Below, one piece after another: positions 36,446-43,925 of a DNA stretch of 64,000 bases; position 1 is the first letter of the stretch; each line of letters starts with the position of its first letter. The stretch lies in the NCBI RefSeq assembly GCF_013031245.1, contig NZ_WPZL01000001.1, positions 434,001 to 498,000 on the forward strand, in the 5' to 3' direction. Under the pieces are notes generated by a model that saw only the letters and a list, made by a program, of their open reading frames with translations, searched no databases and was not told the DNA's origin. A program made the translations under genes and the position numbers. Source of the stretch: Ruegeria lacuscaerulensis. Its GTDB lineage: Bacteria > Pseudomonadota > Alphaproteobacteria > Rhodobacterales > Rhodobacteraceae.

Positions 36446-37033
36446 ATGTTTACAGGGATCGTCACCGATATCGGCACCGTCACCGAGCTGGATCAGCAAG
36501 GCGATCTGCGGGCCCGCATCAAAACGGCCTATGACACGGCGGGCATTGATATTGGCGCTTCGATTGCCAGTGACGGTGTGTGTCTGACTGTGATCACTCT
36601 GGGCGACGACTGGTATGACGTTCAGATCAGCGCCGAGACCGTATCAAAGACTAATCTGGACAGTTGGAAGGTTGGCAAACGCGTCAATCTGGAACGCGCC
36701 CTTAAGGTTGGTGACGAACTGGGCGGGCACATTGTATCGGGGCACGTGGACGGCGTGGCCAAAGTGATCGCGGTACAGGACGAAGGCGACAGCACCCGCG
36801 TCACCCTGCGCGCGCCCAAGGATCTGGCCCGATTTATCGCTCCGAAAGGGTCCGTTGCATTGAACGGGACCTCGCTGACCGTCAATGATGTGGATGGATG
36901 CGATTTCGGGATCAACTTCATCCCGCACACCAAGGAAGTGACGACCTGGGGTGATGTTTCTGTCGGCGACCGCGTTAATCTCGAAATCGATACGCTGGCC
37001 CGCTATGTCGCCCGTCTGGCTGAGATGTCCTGA
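36446..37033 (+). CDS. ribE: Riboflavin synthase, alpha subunit
   Basis: A 195-residue enzyme dismutating two lumazine molecules to riboflavin. It shows the N-terminal MFTGIV signature and two similar beta barrels (about 1-95 and 98-190), the second starting at GHIVSGHVDGVAKV. The catalytic SDGVCLTV loop and the SLTVND repeat are present. It starts a second rib block (ribE, ribB-like, ribH, nusB) separated from ribD by the capsule genes. No FMN riboswitch pattern is seen upstream. Confidence 0.96.
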   Translation: MFTGIVTDIGTVTELDQQGDLRARIKTAYDTAGIDIGASIASDGVCLTVITLGDDWYDVQISAETVSKTNLDSWKVGKRVNLERALKVGDELGGHIVSGHVDGVAKVIAVQDEGDSTRVTLRAPKDLARFIAPKGSVALNGTSLTVNDVDGCDFGINFIPHTKEVTTWGDVSVGDRVNLEIDTLARYVARLAEMS

Positions 37034-37144
37034 GCGGCCTATATCGACGTCGCGACCTGACCGGCCTGTGCCGCATGCGGTCTGGTCATTGAACGCGTGG
37101 TAGTCTATCCACCCGATCAAACTTGCTCTGTGAAAGGCTGCCTC

Positions 37145-38266
37145 ATGAGCTTTGAAACTCCCGGACCCGTCGAAGCCCAGCTGCGCAATGCGATCAGCCC
37201 GATCGAAGAGATTATCGAAGAGGCACGCAAAGGCCAGATGTATATTCTGGTCGATCACGAAGATCGCGAGAATGAAGGCGATCTGGTTATTGCGGCCGAA
37301 TTCGCCGATGCCGATGCAATCAACTTCATGGCCACTCACGGGCGCGGGTTGATCTGCCTGCCTATGACCGCCGAGCGGGTCGACGCGCTGGGGCTGCCGA
37401 TGATGGCTGTGAATAATTCCTCGCGACACGAGACAGCGTTCACCGTATCAATCGAAGCGCGTGAAGGCGTGTCCACCGGGATTTCGGCCGCCGACCGGGC
37501 GCTGACCGTGGCGACTGCGATCAACGAACAAAACACGATGGCGCATATCGCCACCCCCGGCCACATCTTCCCGCTGCGCGCCAAGCGGGGCGGGGTACTG
37601 GTGCGCGCCGGCCATACCGAGGCGGCGGTCGATATATCGCGGTTGGCGGGGTTGAACCCCTCGGGCGTGATCTGCGAGATCATGAAACCCGATGGCACCA
37701 TGGCGCGCTTGCCCGATCTGGTGGCCTTTGCCAAAGAGCATGACCTGAAGATCGGCACGATCAGTGACTTGATTACCTATCGCTCACGCAATGACAATCT
37801 GGTGGTCGAGACGTCTCGTGAGGTCGTCAATTCAGAATATGGCGGCGAGTGGGAGATGCGTCTCTTCACCGATCAGACGCACGGCATCGAACATGTGGTC
37901 ATGGTCAAAGGCGATGTCACCACGCCCGAACCAGTTCTGACCCGCACGCACGCGCTGCACGAAGCGCCGGACATTCTGGGTCTAGGCCCGAAGTCGCCCA
38001 AAGAATTGCCCCGCGCGATGGAAAAGATTGCCGCCGAAGGGCGCGGCGTGGTGTGTCTGTTCCGTCAGCCTCGCAACTCGTTGTACGCGGCCGAGGACGA
38101 AGGCCCGCGGACCATCAAGCAAACCGGTCTGGGCGCGCAGATCCTGTCCAAGATGGGCATTCAGGAACTGGTGCTGCTGACCGACTCGCCGGAAACCGTA
38201 TATCTGGGCCTCGACGCCTTTGGTCTGTCCATCGTCGGAACCCGCTCCATTCTCAAGGATGACTGA
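37145..38266 (+). CDS. ribB: Dihydroxybutanone phosphate synthase with degenerate RibA domain (RibBX type)
   Basis: A 373-residue protein from the ATG at 37145. Residues about 15-215 are a complete dihydroxybutanone phosphate synthase with DHEDRENEGDL (37-47), THGRG (64-68) and HIFPLRAKRGG...GHTEAAVDI. The C-terminal half resembles GTP cyclohydrolase II in outline but lacks its zinc cysteines and the EGRGIGL motif. Only the RTHALHE-like and LGLGAQILSKMGI-like remnants remain. It is therefore probably active for the butanone phosphate step only. GTP cyclohydrolase II must be encoded elsewhere. Confidence 0.9.
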   Translation: MSFETPGPVEAQLRNAISPIEEIIEEARKGQMYILVDHEDRENEGDLVIAAEFADADAINFMATHGRGLICLPMTAERVDALGLPMMAVNNSSRHETAFTVSIEAREGVSTGISAADRALTVATAINEQNTMAHIATPGHIFPLRAKRGGVLVRAGHTEAAVDISRLAGLNPSGVICEIMKPDGTMARLPDLVAFAKEHDLKIGTISDLITYRSRNDNLVVETSREVVNSEYGGEWEMRLFTDQTHGIEHVVMVKGDVTTPEPVLTRTHALHEAPDILGLGPKSPKELPRAMEKIAAEGRGVVCLFRQPRNSLYAAEDEGPRTIKQTGLGAQILSKMGIQELVLLTDSPETVYLGLDAFGLSIVGTRSILKDD

Positions 38267-38268
38267 TC

Positions 38269-38820
38269 GTGGCTGAACAAGACAAACACGGCGTGCTGCC
38301 GACACCGACATTCGACAAACCGGTCAAGCTGCTGATCGTTGTGGCTCCGTTCTACCGCGCTATCGCCGACAATCTGGTTGCCGGTGCAAAGGCCGAGATC
38401 GCAGCGGCGGGTGGCACTTGTGACGTGGTTGAAGTACCCGGCGCGCTGGAAATCCCCACTGCCATCGCCATGGCTGACCGGCAGTGCAATTATGATGGCT
38501 ATGTCGCGCTTGGCTGCGTCATTCGTGGCGAGACCACGCATTATGAAACTGTCTGCAACGATTCCAGCCGCGCGATTCAGTTGATGGGTCTTCAGGGGAT
38601 GTGCATCGGCAACGGTATCCTGACCGTTGAAAATGACGATCAGGCCGAAGTGCGCGCCAACCCCGAAAAGATGAATAAAGGCGGCGGAGCGGCCGCTGCG
38701 GCCTTGCATCTGATTGCACTCAGCCGTAAGTGGGGCGCTTCTAAAAAGGGCGTTGGCTTCAAGCCCCCGTCCGAGTCCATCCTTGTGGCGGGCGACAACA
38801 ACGGACCCACGACAGCATGA
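38269..38820 (+). CDS. ribH: 6,7-dimethyl-8-ribityllumazine synthase
   Basis: A 183-residue enzyme joining the butanone phosphate to the pyrimidine to give lumazine. Family motifs are APFYRAIADNLVAGA, VPGALEIP and VIRGETTHYE with the catalytic His of that segment. The start is the GTG at 38269, two bases after the preceding stop. The C-terminal tail (residues about 165-183, GVGFKPPSESILVAGDNN) is longer than in many homologues. It has an ATGA overlap with nusB. Confidence 0.95.
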   Translation: MAEQDKHGVLPTPTFDKPVKLLIVVAPFYRAIADNLVAGAKAEIAAAGGTCDVVEVPGALEIPTAIAMADRQCNYDGYVALGCVIRGETTHYETVCNDSSRAIQLMGLQGMCIGNGILTVENDDQAEVRANPEKMNKGGGAAAAALHLIALSRKWGASKKGVGFKPPSESILVAGDNNGPTTA

Positions 38821-39299
38821 CCCAGACAGACGCGCCGAAACCGGCCAACCAGAAACGCCTGATGAAATCCGCCGCTCGGTTTTACGCCGTGCAGGCGCTG
38901 TTCCAGATGGAACAGTCGGGGCAGACGACGGAAGCCGTCGTGAATGAGTTTCTGGATCACCGGTTCGGCGCTGTCTATGAGGGCGAAGAAATGCTGGACG
39001 GCGATATCCGGGTCTTTCGCAAGCTGGTCGAGGATGCAGTGAACTATCAGGCGCCGATCGACCAGATGACCGACCGGGCTCTGGTCGCGAAATGGCCGAT
39101 CGCGAGGATCGACCCGACGCTACGTGCTACCTTCCGTGCAGCAGGGGCCGAACTGACGCAGGGCGATACGCCGCCCAAGGTGGTCATCACCGAATTCGTC
39201 GACGTGGCGCGCGCCTTTTTCCCGGAAGGCAAAGAGCCCAAATTTGTCAACGCCGTGCTGGATCACATGGCGCGCGAGGCAAAGCCCGAGGCGTTCTGA
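38817..39299 (+). CDS. nusB: Transcription antitermination factor NusB
   Basis: A 160-residue all-helical RNA-binding factor that joins NusE/S10 at boxA in rRNA antitermination. Family signatures are SAARFYAVQALFQMEQSG at the N terminus and the C-terminal AKFVNAVLD-type end (EPKFVNAVLDHMA). The coupling ribH-nusB is common in bacteria. It is last in the operon. Confidence 0.94.
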   Translation: MTQTDAPKPANQKRLMKSAARFYAVQALFQMEQSGQTTEAVVNEFLDHRFGAVYEGEEMLDGDIRVFRKLVEDAVNYQAPIDQMTDRALVAKWPIARIDPTLRATFRAAGAELTQGDTPPKVVITEFVDVARAFFPEGKEPKFVNAVLDHMAREAKPEAF

Positions 39300-39358
39300 C
39301 GCCTTTACCGCGAGCAGACATGCGCTAAAATGAATATCAGAGCGCAAGGAGGTCCGTT

Positions 39359-39664
39359 ATGCCAAAGCTGGTCCGTCTGTATATCACTCAGGTTGCATGG
39401 GGTTTTGTCATCTCGGCCATATTTGTCGGGGTGCTGTTGGCGCTGAACGTGGCCAATCTGCGCAGCTTGATCACCGGGTCGGATATCGGTCTGGTCGCGT
39501 TGTTCATGATCTGGTTCATGAACGGGATCGTTTTTGCCAGTGTCCAGTTTGCCTATGCGATCATGAGCTTGGCGGAAAAGCCGGGCGGCCCGCGCCGTGG
39601 TTTGCCTGTCGTGCACAGCTTCAAACCTGCTGCGATTCGTCAGGGCGCGCCGTCAGCGAAGTAA
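39359..39664 (+). CDS. Small inner-membrane protein, two TM segments
   Basis: A 101-residue protein with two membrane helices (about 10-32 and 42-66) and a basic cytoplasmic tail (KPGGPRRGLPVVHSF). GCAAGGAGG precedes the ATG, an excellent ribosome site. No known domain is recognised. The following 216 bases (39665-39880) hold only a small perfect hairpin ACCTGTA/TACAGGT at 39724-39739 and no gene I can support. Confidence 0.7.
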   Translation: MPKLVRLYITQVAWGFVISAIFVGVLLALNVANLRSLITGSDIGLVALFMIWFMNGIVFASVQFAYAIMSLAEKPGGPRRGLPVVHSFKPAAIRQGAPSAK

Positions 39665-39880
39665 TCCCATTTCCGGAAAATGTGGCGGGACCGCCAGTCA
39701 ACCGTGCGGTGTGATTCCCGAGGACCTGTATGTACAGGTGGGCGCCAGGTAATCAGGCCAGGACCTGAACAGAGCCAGCCCCCTCGGAATTGCTTAAGGC
39801 CACCAGAATGCTACCTATCACAAGAAGGGCAGAACCCGCCACGCGCCTAAGTAGGGTGTATGGCGGGCTTGCACAAGGGG

Positions 39881-40306
39881 TCAGGCATCAACTGTTTCGT
39901 GCAATGCGGTGCGCATCTTGCCAAAATGCTCGTCCCAGCCTTTGTCGAGTGACAGGATAAGTCCAAAGGCATCAGCGCTTTGCGGCAGACCTTCGTGTTG
40001 CAATCCAAGGCGTGTTCCACCGGCGACGGGCTCCAGCGTCCATTTCACCACGCTGACAGCGTCGCCCATGGGTTTGACGGTGAAAGTATATTCCAGGTAT
40101 TCCGGCGGGCGGGCCACGCGAACCTCCCCCCAAATCAACAGATCGCCGCTTGTGGTTCCGAACATTTCAAGCTTTTGCCCGGCGGCCAAGGGGCGTTCAG
40201 GTTTGTGGAACCATTCGGCCAGCCGGTCGGGATCGGTCAAATAGGCCCAGACGGTCTCTGGTTCGGCCCGCAGAAAGATCGTTTTTTGCAGAATTGAATT
40301 CGTCAT
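39881..40306 (-). CDS. SRPBCC/AHSA1-domain protein
   Basis: A 141-residue protein of the activator-of-Hsp90-like START family: IFLRAEPETVWAYLTDPDRLAEWF at the N terminus, then alternating beta strands (EVRVARPPEYLEYTF, VVKWTLEPVAGGTRLGLQHEGL) and a C-terminal helix. In such pairs, an ArsR gene directly upstream is usual. Translation is coupled to it by a four-base overlap. Ligand unknown. Confidence 0.88.
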   Translation of the reverse strand: MTNSILQKTIFLRAEPETVWAYLTDPDRLAEWFHKPERPLAAGQKLEMFGTTSGDLLIWGEVRVARPPEYLEYTFTVKPMGDAVSVVKWTLEPVAGGTRLGLQHEGLPQSADAFGLILSLDKGWDEHFGKMRTALHETVDA

Positions 40307-40623
40307 TTCTTTTTCCTTTCAATGGCTTCTTTCAGATTGTTCAGGCGGTCGTCCCAGAACTGATCAAAATAGTTGAACCAGTCCAGAACAGGGGCCATCC
40401 CTTTCGGTTCCAACCGGTTAATGCGTTCCCGACCACGCGCCTCAACTGTAATGAGCCCGCCATCAGACAGCACGGTCAGGTGCTTTTTCACGGCAGCACG
40501 GGTCATATCGAATTGGTCCGTCAGCTGCGCGATGGTCATGTCCTGCGCGGCGAGCATCTGCACGATGTCTCGGCGGGTCGGGTCAGCAAGTGCTCGAAAC
40601 GCATTTTGAATCTGAGTCTGCAT
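40303..40623 (-). CDS. ArsR family transcriptional regulator
   Basis: A 106-residue winged-helix repressor: FRALADPTRRDIVQMLAAQDMTIAQLTDQFDMTRAAVKKHLTVL is the classical ArsR helix-turn-helix. No Cys pair of the metal-sensing type is present, so it is not a metal sensor but the type paired with AHSA1-domain proteins. The 13-bp inverted repeat just upstream is the probable operator for itself and the AHSA1 gene. Confidence 0.9.
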   Translation of the reverse strand: MQTQIQNAFRALADPTRRDIVQMLAAQDMTIAQLTDQFDMTRAAVKKHLTVLSDGGLITVEARGRERINRLEPKGMAPVLDWFNYFDQFWDDRLNNLKEAIERKKK

Positions 40624-40639
40624 TCGTCACCCCATTAGT

Positions 40640-40682
40640 GATACCTTTTGGTGTTATATTTAATGCAATACCAAAAGGTATC
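40640..40682. promoter_or_regulatory. Perfect 13-bp inverted repeat, probable ArsR operator
   Basis: GATACCTTTTGGT (40640-40652) and ACCAAAAGGTATC (40670-40682) are exact reverse complements with a 17-base AT-rich spacer. The repeat lies 16 bases upstream of the ArsR start and about 60 bases before mmcB. It has no T-run, so a terminator is unlikely. Confidence 0.7.
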
Positions 40683-40712
40683 ATGTCAAGAATAATGCGG
40701 TGCTTGATTTTT

Positions 40713-40727
40713 GTTCACGAATTGTTC
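40713..40727. promoter_or_regulatory. LexA (SOS) box of mmcB
   Basis: GTTC-ACGAATT-GTTC matches the alphaproteobacterial LexA consensus GTTC-N7-GTTC exactly. It ends 11 bases before the preferred ATG of the mmcB-like gene. mmcB is a known SOS gene in Caulobacter, which supports function. Confidence 0.75.
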
Positions 40728-40738
40728 ACATTCCACAT

Positions 40739-41170
40739 ATGACACTGGATATGCAGCCCGGACAAAAGCTCGCGCGTGGTGTTTCACGCCACCTTTCGAC
40801 GCACGGCTTTGTTTCTGTTGAGGAATTTGTACCAACGCGCGGGTTGCGCGTTGACGTCATGGGACTGGGCCCAAAGGGAGAGCTGTGGGTGGTCGAATGT
40901 AAATCCAGCCGTGCCGACTACCAGTCCGATTCCAAATGGCAGGGTTACATGGAATGGTGCGATCGCTTTTTCTGGGCCGTCGACACCGAGTTCCCGACTG
41001 ATCTGTTGCCCGAAGAAACCGGCCTGATCATTGCAGATGCTTACGATGCCGAGATCGTTCGAATGGCACCGGAAGACAAGGTTGCTCCGGCCCGACGTAA
41101 GAAAATGATCCAGAAATTTGCAACCGACGCGGCACGTAGGTTGCAGGCGCTGCGCGACCCCAAAATCTGA
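40739..41170 (+). CDS. mmcB: MmcB family DNA repair protein
   Basis: From the ATG at 40739, a 143-residue protein of the MmcB/DUF1052 family with a restriction-endonuclease-like core: LRVDVMGLGPKGELWVVECKSSRADYQSDSKWQGY contains Asp, Glu and Lys in the D..ExK pattern of PD-(D/E)XK nucleases. Caulobacter MmcB is needed for mitomycin C resistance. The LexA box directly upstream fits induction by DNA damage. A start at 40700 in the same frame would place the box inside the gene and is less likely. Confidence 0.85.
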   Translation: MTLDMQPGQKLARGVSRHLSTHGFVSVEEFVPTRGLRVDVMGLGPKGELWVVECKSSRADYQSDSKWQGYMEWCDRFFWAVDTEFPTDLLPEETGLIIADAYDAEIVRMAPEDKVAPARRKKMIQKFATDAARRLQALRDPKI

Positions 41171-41174
41171 ACGG

Positions 41175-41363
41175 TCAGGGTTTTACCGCGCGGGCGGCTT
41201 GTGCAGCCGCAAGAATTTCGTCTGCGATTTCTTCGGCTTCTTCGGGTTCAAAATCCATGGGGACCTCGAGGCCATCCGCCTCAATGAACAGCCGCACCAT
41301 ACCGTGATCGGTGGGGCCGATTTGCAGGTTCGCCTGAATGTCGCGTTCGGTGTTGATGCCCAT
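41175..41363 (-). CDS. Small conserved protein (possibly DUF6324)
   Basis: A 62-residue acidic protein, MGINTERDIQANLQIGPTDHGMVRLFIEADG and on, with a perfect ribosome site (GGAGGCGAAA) before the ATG. A beta-rich first part is followed by an Ala/Glu helix. I recall near-identical short proteins in Rhodobacterales under DUF6324, but the function is unknown. It is tail-to-tail with mmcB. Confidence 0.7.
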   Translation of the reverse strand: MGINTERDIQANLQIGPTDHGMVRLFIEADGLEVPMDFEPEEAEEIADEILAAAQAARAVKP

Positions 41364-41440
41364 TTTCGCCTCCGGGACTGAGCGTTTGTGCTAGCGCGCA
41401 AAGGGTTGAGAATCAAGCCGCCTTTGCGGTCAGATGAAGC

Positions 41441-41923
41441 ATGGACGACGTTCTGATCAGACCATTTCGCGCTGCAGATGCTCAGTGGCTCGTAGAGCAG
41501 CACGGCAGGCTCTACGAGCGTGATGAAGGGTTTGACGCATCCTTCGCGAAATTGGTCCGGCGCATTCTGGATGGCTATGTCTCTTCACACGATCCGGCTC
41601 GCGAAGGCGGATGGATCGCCGAGCGTGCAGGGGAAAGGCTGGGCAGTATCTTTTGTGTAGCGCTGGACGACCAGACGGCGAAGCTGAGGCTTTTTCTGCT
41701 CGTGCCAGAGGTTCGTGGGCTTGGTCTAGGAAAACGCATGCTGGACACGTGCATGGATTTCGCACGCGGCGCAGGTTTCACGGAAATGAAGCTGTGGACT
41801 CACGAAAGCCATAGGGCCGCCTGTGGGCTTTACAAGGCGACAGGCTGGCAATTGACAGAGAGCAGGGATGTCCATTCTTTTGGTGTCGATCTTGTCGAAC
41901 AAAGCTGGAAAATTCGGCTTTAA
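41441..41923 (+). CDS. GNAT family N-acetyltransferase
   Basis: A 160-residue protein with the GNAT core: substrate-side strand GSIFCVALDDQTAKLRLFLLVPEVRGLGLGKRML, in which the R-G-L-G-L-G-K loop binds acetyl-CoA, then a helix and the C-terminal LWTHESHRAACGLYKATGW segment. The substrate is not predictable. It resembles the acetyltransferase half often fused to MarR regulators, but stands alone here. Confidence 0.86.
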   Translation: MDDVLIRPFRAADAQWLVEQHGRLYERDEGFDASFAKLVRRILDGYVSSHDPAREGGWIAERAGERLGSIFCVALDDQTAKLRLFLLVPEVRGLGLGKRMLDTCMDFARGAGFTEMKLWTHESHRAACGLYKATGWQLTESRDVHSFGVDLVEQSWKIRL

Positions 41924-41970
41924 TCCTCTTGCATTCCGTGGGCACGTTCGGTACATCGCCCCTCACGAGT

Positions 41971-42047
41971 GCCGCCTTAGCTCAGTTGGTTAGAGCGCTG
42001 GATTGTGGATCCAGAGGTCCCCTGTTCAAGCCAGGGAGGCGGTACCA
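41971..42047 (+). tRNA. tRNA-His (GTG) without G-1
   Basis: A full cloverleaf: acceptor GCCGCCT/AGGCGGT, anticodon arm CTGGA-TTGTGGA-TCCAG with anticodon GTG, T-arm with GTTCAAG, A73 at 42044 and an encoded CCA at 42045-42047. The base before position 1 is T and the discriminator is A, so the usual G-1:C73 pair is absent, as known for an alphaproteobacterial clade. Confidence 0.96.
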
Positions 42048-42100
42048 TCTCCCTCAAAGCTTTTTGTATTCAAGCGCCGCATTTGGTTGTTTGTGCGCGT

Positions 42101-42128
42101 AAAATACGGGCCTGCAAACGCAAGCCCG
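42101..42128 (-). terminator. Intrinsic terminator of the amino acid ABC operon
   Basis: Read on the minus strand, CGGGCTTGC-GTTT-GCAGGCCCG forms a 9-bp stem (one G-U pair) followed by TATTTT. It lies 27 bases after the stop codon of the last permease gene. Confidence 0.7.
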
Positions 42129-42154
42129 CCTTGTCGCATCGTAGGTGGCAGAAC

Positions 42155-42961
42155 TTACCGCGCCAGATTCAGGCGGAACCGCATCTTGGCCCTTTGTGCT
42201 GTTGGGAGGTGCCTGTTCAGGCGCTTGTTCATAACGCCGAAGCCCCAAACGATCATCAGTGTCAGCAGGATGAAGTAGAAGGCCAGAATCGGGTAGGGGA
42301 CAAATGGATTGAACGTCTTGTCCGCGAAATAACTGGCATAATACAGAGCGTCGCCACGTTGTTGCCAGGCGGGGAACGCAGAAAAGAAGACCAGCGTGGT
42401 GGATTGGAACAAAAAGATCGCCTCGTTTGTGTAGGCGGGCCATGCCAGTCGCAGCATGGTGGGCCATATGATCCGGCGGAACCGGGCCCAGCCCGACATG
42501 CCATAGGCGTCCGCTGCCTCGATATCGCCCTTGGGGATCGACCGCAGCGCGCCATAGAAGATTTCACCGGAATAGGCGGCCGTGTTCAGGAACAGCACGA
42601 TCAGCGCGCCCAGCCATGCGGCGGTGAACGCGTCGAACATCGGGTATGATTTCTTCAGCGAAAGGAAGAAGAAATAGGCAAAGAAGAACTGGATGAACAA
42701 CGGCGAGCCGCGGAAGATAAAGATGAACCATTCCGAGGGTTTACGCAGCCATTTGTTTGTAGACGCCTTGCCGACGGCAAGTGCGGTGGCCAGAAAAAAG
42801 CCGGTCGCCAACGCCATGGCGCCAAAATAAACGTTCCAGATCATGCCCGATCCGATCAGTGTGAACTGCTCGCACAGGGTGAAATCGTTTCTGGGCAGCA
42901 GGCGCTCGCCAATACCGATCGAACGCAGGCCGTAATCCTGTATGGTTTGCAAGCAGCTCAT
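42155..42961 (-). CDS. Polar amino acid ABC transporter permease (HisM-like)
   Basis: A 268-residue permease of the His/Glu/Gln/Arg family with about five to six membrane helices and the inner-membrane loop GALRSIPKGDIEAADAYGMSGWARFRRIIWP, the EAA motif contacting the ATPase. It is the last gene of the operon and overlaps the other permease gene by four bases. Confidence 0.92.
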   Translation of the reverse strand: MSCLQTIQDYGLRSIGIGERLLPRNDFTLCEQFTLIGSGMIWNVYFGAMALATGFFLATALAVGKASTNKWLRKPSEWFIFIFRGSPLFIQFFFAYFFFLSLKKSYPMFDAFTAAWLGALIVLFLNTAAYSGEIFYGALRSIPKGDIEAADAYGMSGWARFRRIIWPTMLRLAWPAYTNEAIFLFQSTTLVFFSAFPAWQQRGDALYYASYFADKTFNPFVPYPILAFYFILLTLMIVWGFGVMNKRLNRHLPTAQRAKMRFRLNLAR

Positions 42962-43845
42962 TGCGTGGTCTCCTTGCGCAGCAGTTCTCCGCCCGAGGTT
43001 GCCTGACCATGGGACAGTCGGCGCATCAGGCCTTCAAGTCCGATTTCCGACACGCGCGTCATACCGAGGTAGAAGGCCAGCAGGAACAGGAAGTACCACA
43101 TGCGCCAGTCGCCATGTGGGTATTGCGTGAATTTGGACGTCTTGGTTCCGCCCAGTTCACGCGCCCAGTACACGATGTCTTCGATGCCCAGCAGGAACAG
43201 TAGCGGCGTGGCCTTAATCAATACCATCCAGAGGTTCGACAAGCCGGGCAGGGCATAGACCCACATCTGCGGTACGAGAACCCGCCAAAAGGTCTGGCGG
43301 CGGGTCATTCCATAGGCTTCGGCGGTCTCGAGTTGCGCATGCGGTACGGCGCGCATGCCGCCGAACAGAACGTTGGCAGCGAAGGCACCGAAAACGATGG
43401 AAAATGTGATGACCGCCAGAAAGAACCCGTAGGTCTCATGCGCCCATTCAGGCGCGCTGCCCAAGGGAAGTTTTGCCGCCTGACAAACAATGAAATCGTT
43501 GCCCTGTCGAACCGGGTCGGTCCAGTCGGGGCAAAGAACCCTGTGGCGTGTCCATTCAAAGGCCTGATCAAGTGCGATCACGAAGAACAGGAAAAAAGCG
43601 ATGTCCGGAACTCCGCGCACGATGGCGATGTATCCCTTGCCCAGCCAGCTAAGCGGCAGGAAGTGCGACCGCGCGGCCATTGCGCCAGCGAAACCAAAAC
43701 TAAGCGCAACGGGTGCGGTAACCGCCAACAGCCCAAGAACTTTGAGAAAGGACAGATAGAACGACCAGTGGACGCCGTTGGTCAGATAGCACGAGAACCA
43801 TCGGAACGTGCCGAGTGTATCGGGATCAGCGCAAAACGAAAACAT
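42958..43845 (-). CDS. Polar amino acid ABC transporter permease (HisQ-like)
   Basis: A 295-residue permease of the same family; EAA-type loop GGMRAVPHAQLETAEAYGMTRRQTFWRVLVPQ. An extra segment (about 95-130, with two Cys) between the first helices makes it longer than usual HisQ (about 230). Together with HisM-like it forms the membrane pore. Confidence 0.92.
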   Translation of the reverse strand: MFSFCADPDTLGTFRWFSCYLTNGVHWSFYLSFLKVLGLLAVTAPVALSFGFAGAMAARSHFLPLSWLGKGYIAIVRGVPDIAFFLFFVIALDQAFEWTRHRVLCPDWTDPVRQGNDFIVCQAAKLPLGSAPEWAHETYGFFLAVITFSIVFGAFAANVLFGGMRAVPHAQLETAEAYGMTRRQTFWRVLVPQMWVYALPGLSNLWMVLIKATPLLFLLGIEDIVYWARELGGTKTSKFTQYPHGDWRMWYFLFLLAFYLGMTRVSEIGLEGLMRRLSHGQATSGGELLRKETTQ

Positions 43846-43925
43846 CAGGCGTCTTTCGAACGTCAGGCCCAGCGTTCAGCCGGGGTTGGTCCGGCGCGCC
43901 GGGCGCCGAACCTTCGGAAAAGTGC

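Noticed and set aside
37034..37144. Possible FMN riboswitch before the rib genes
   Set aside because: The conserved FMN aptamer segments are not seen in this gap or before ribE.
39724..39739. Perfect small palindrome ACCTGTA/TACAGGT
   Set aside because: Short, lies between converging genes and has no T-run; no function can be argued.
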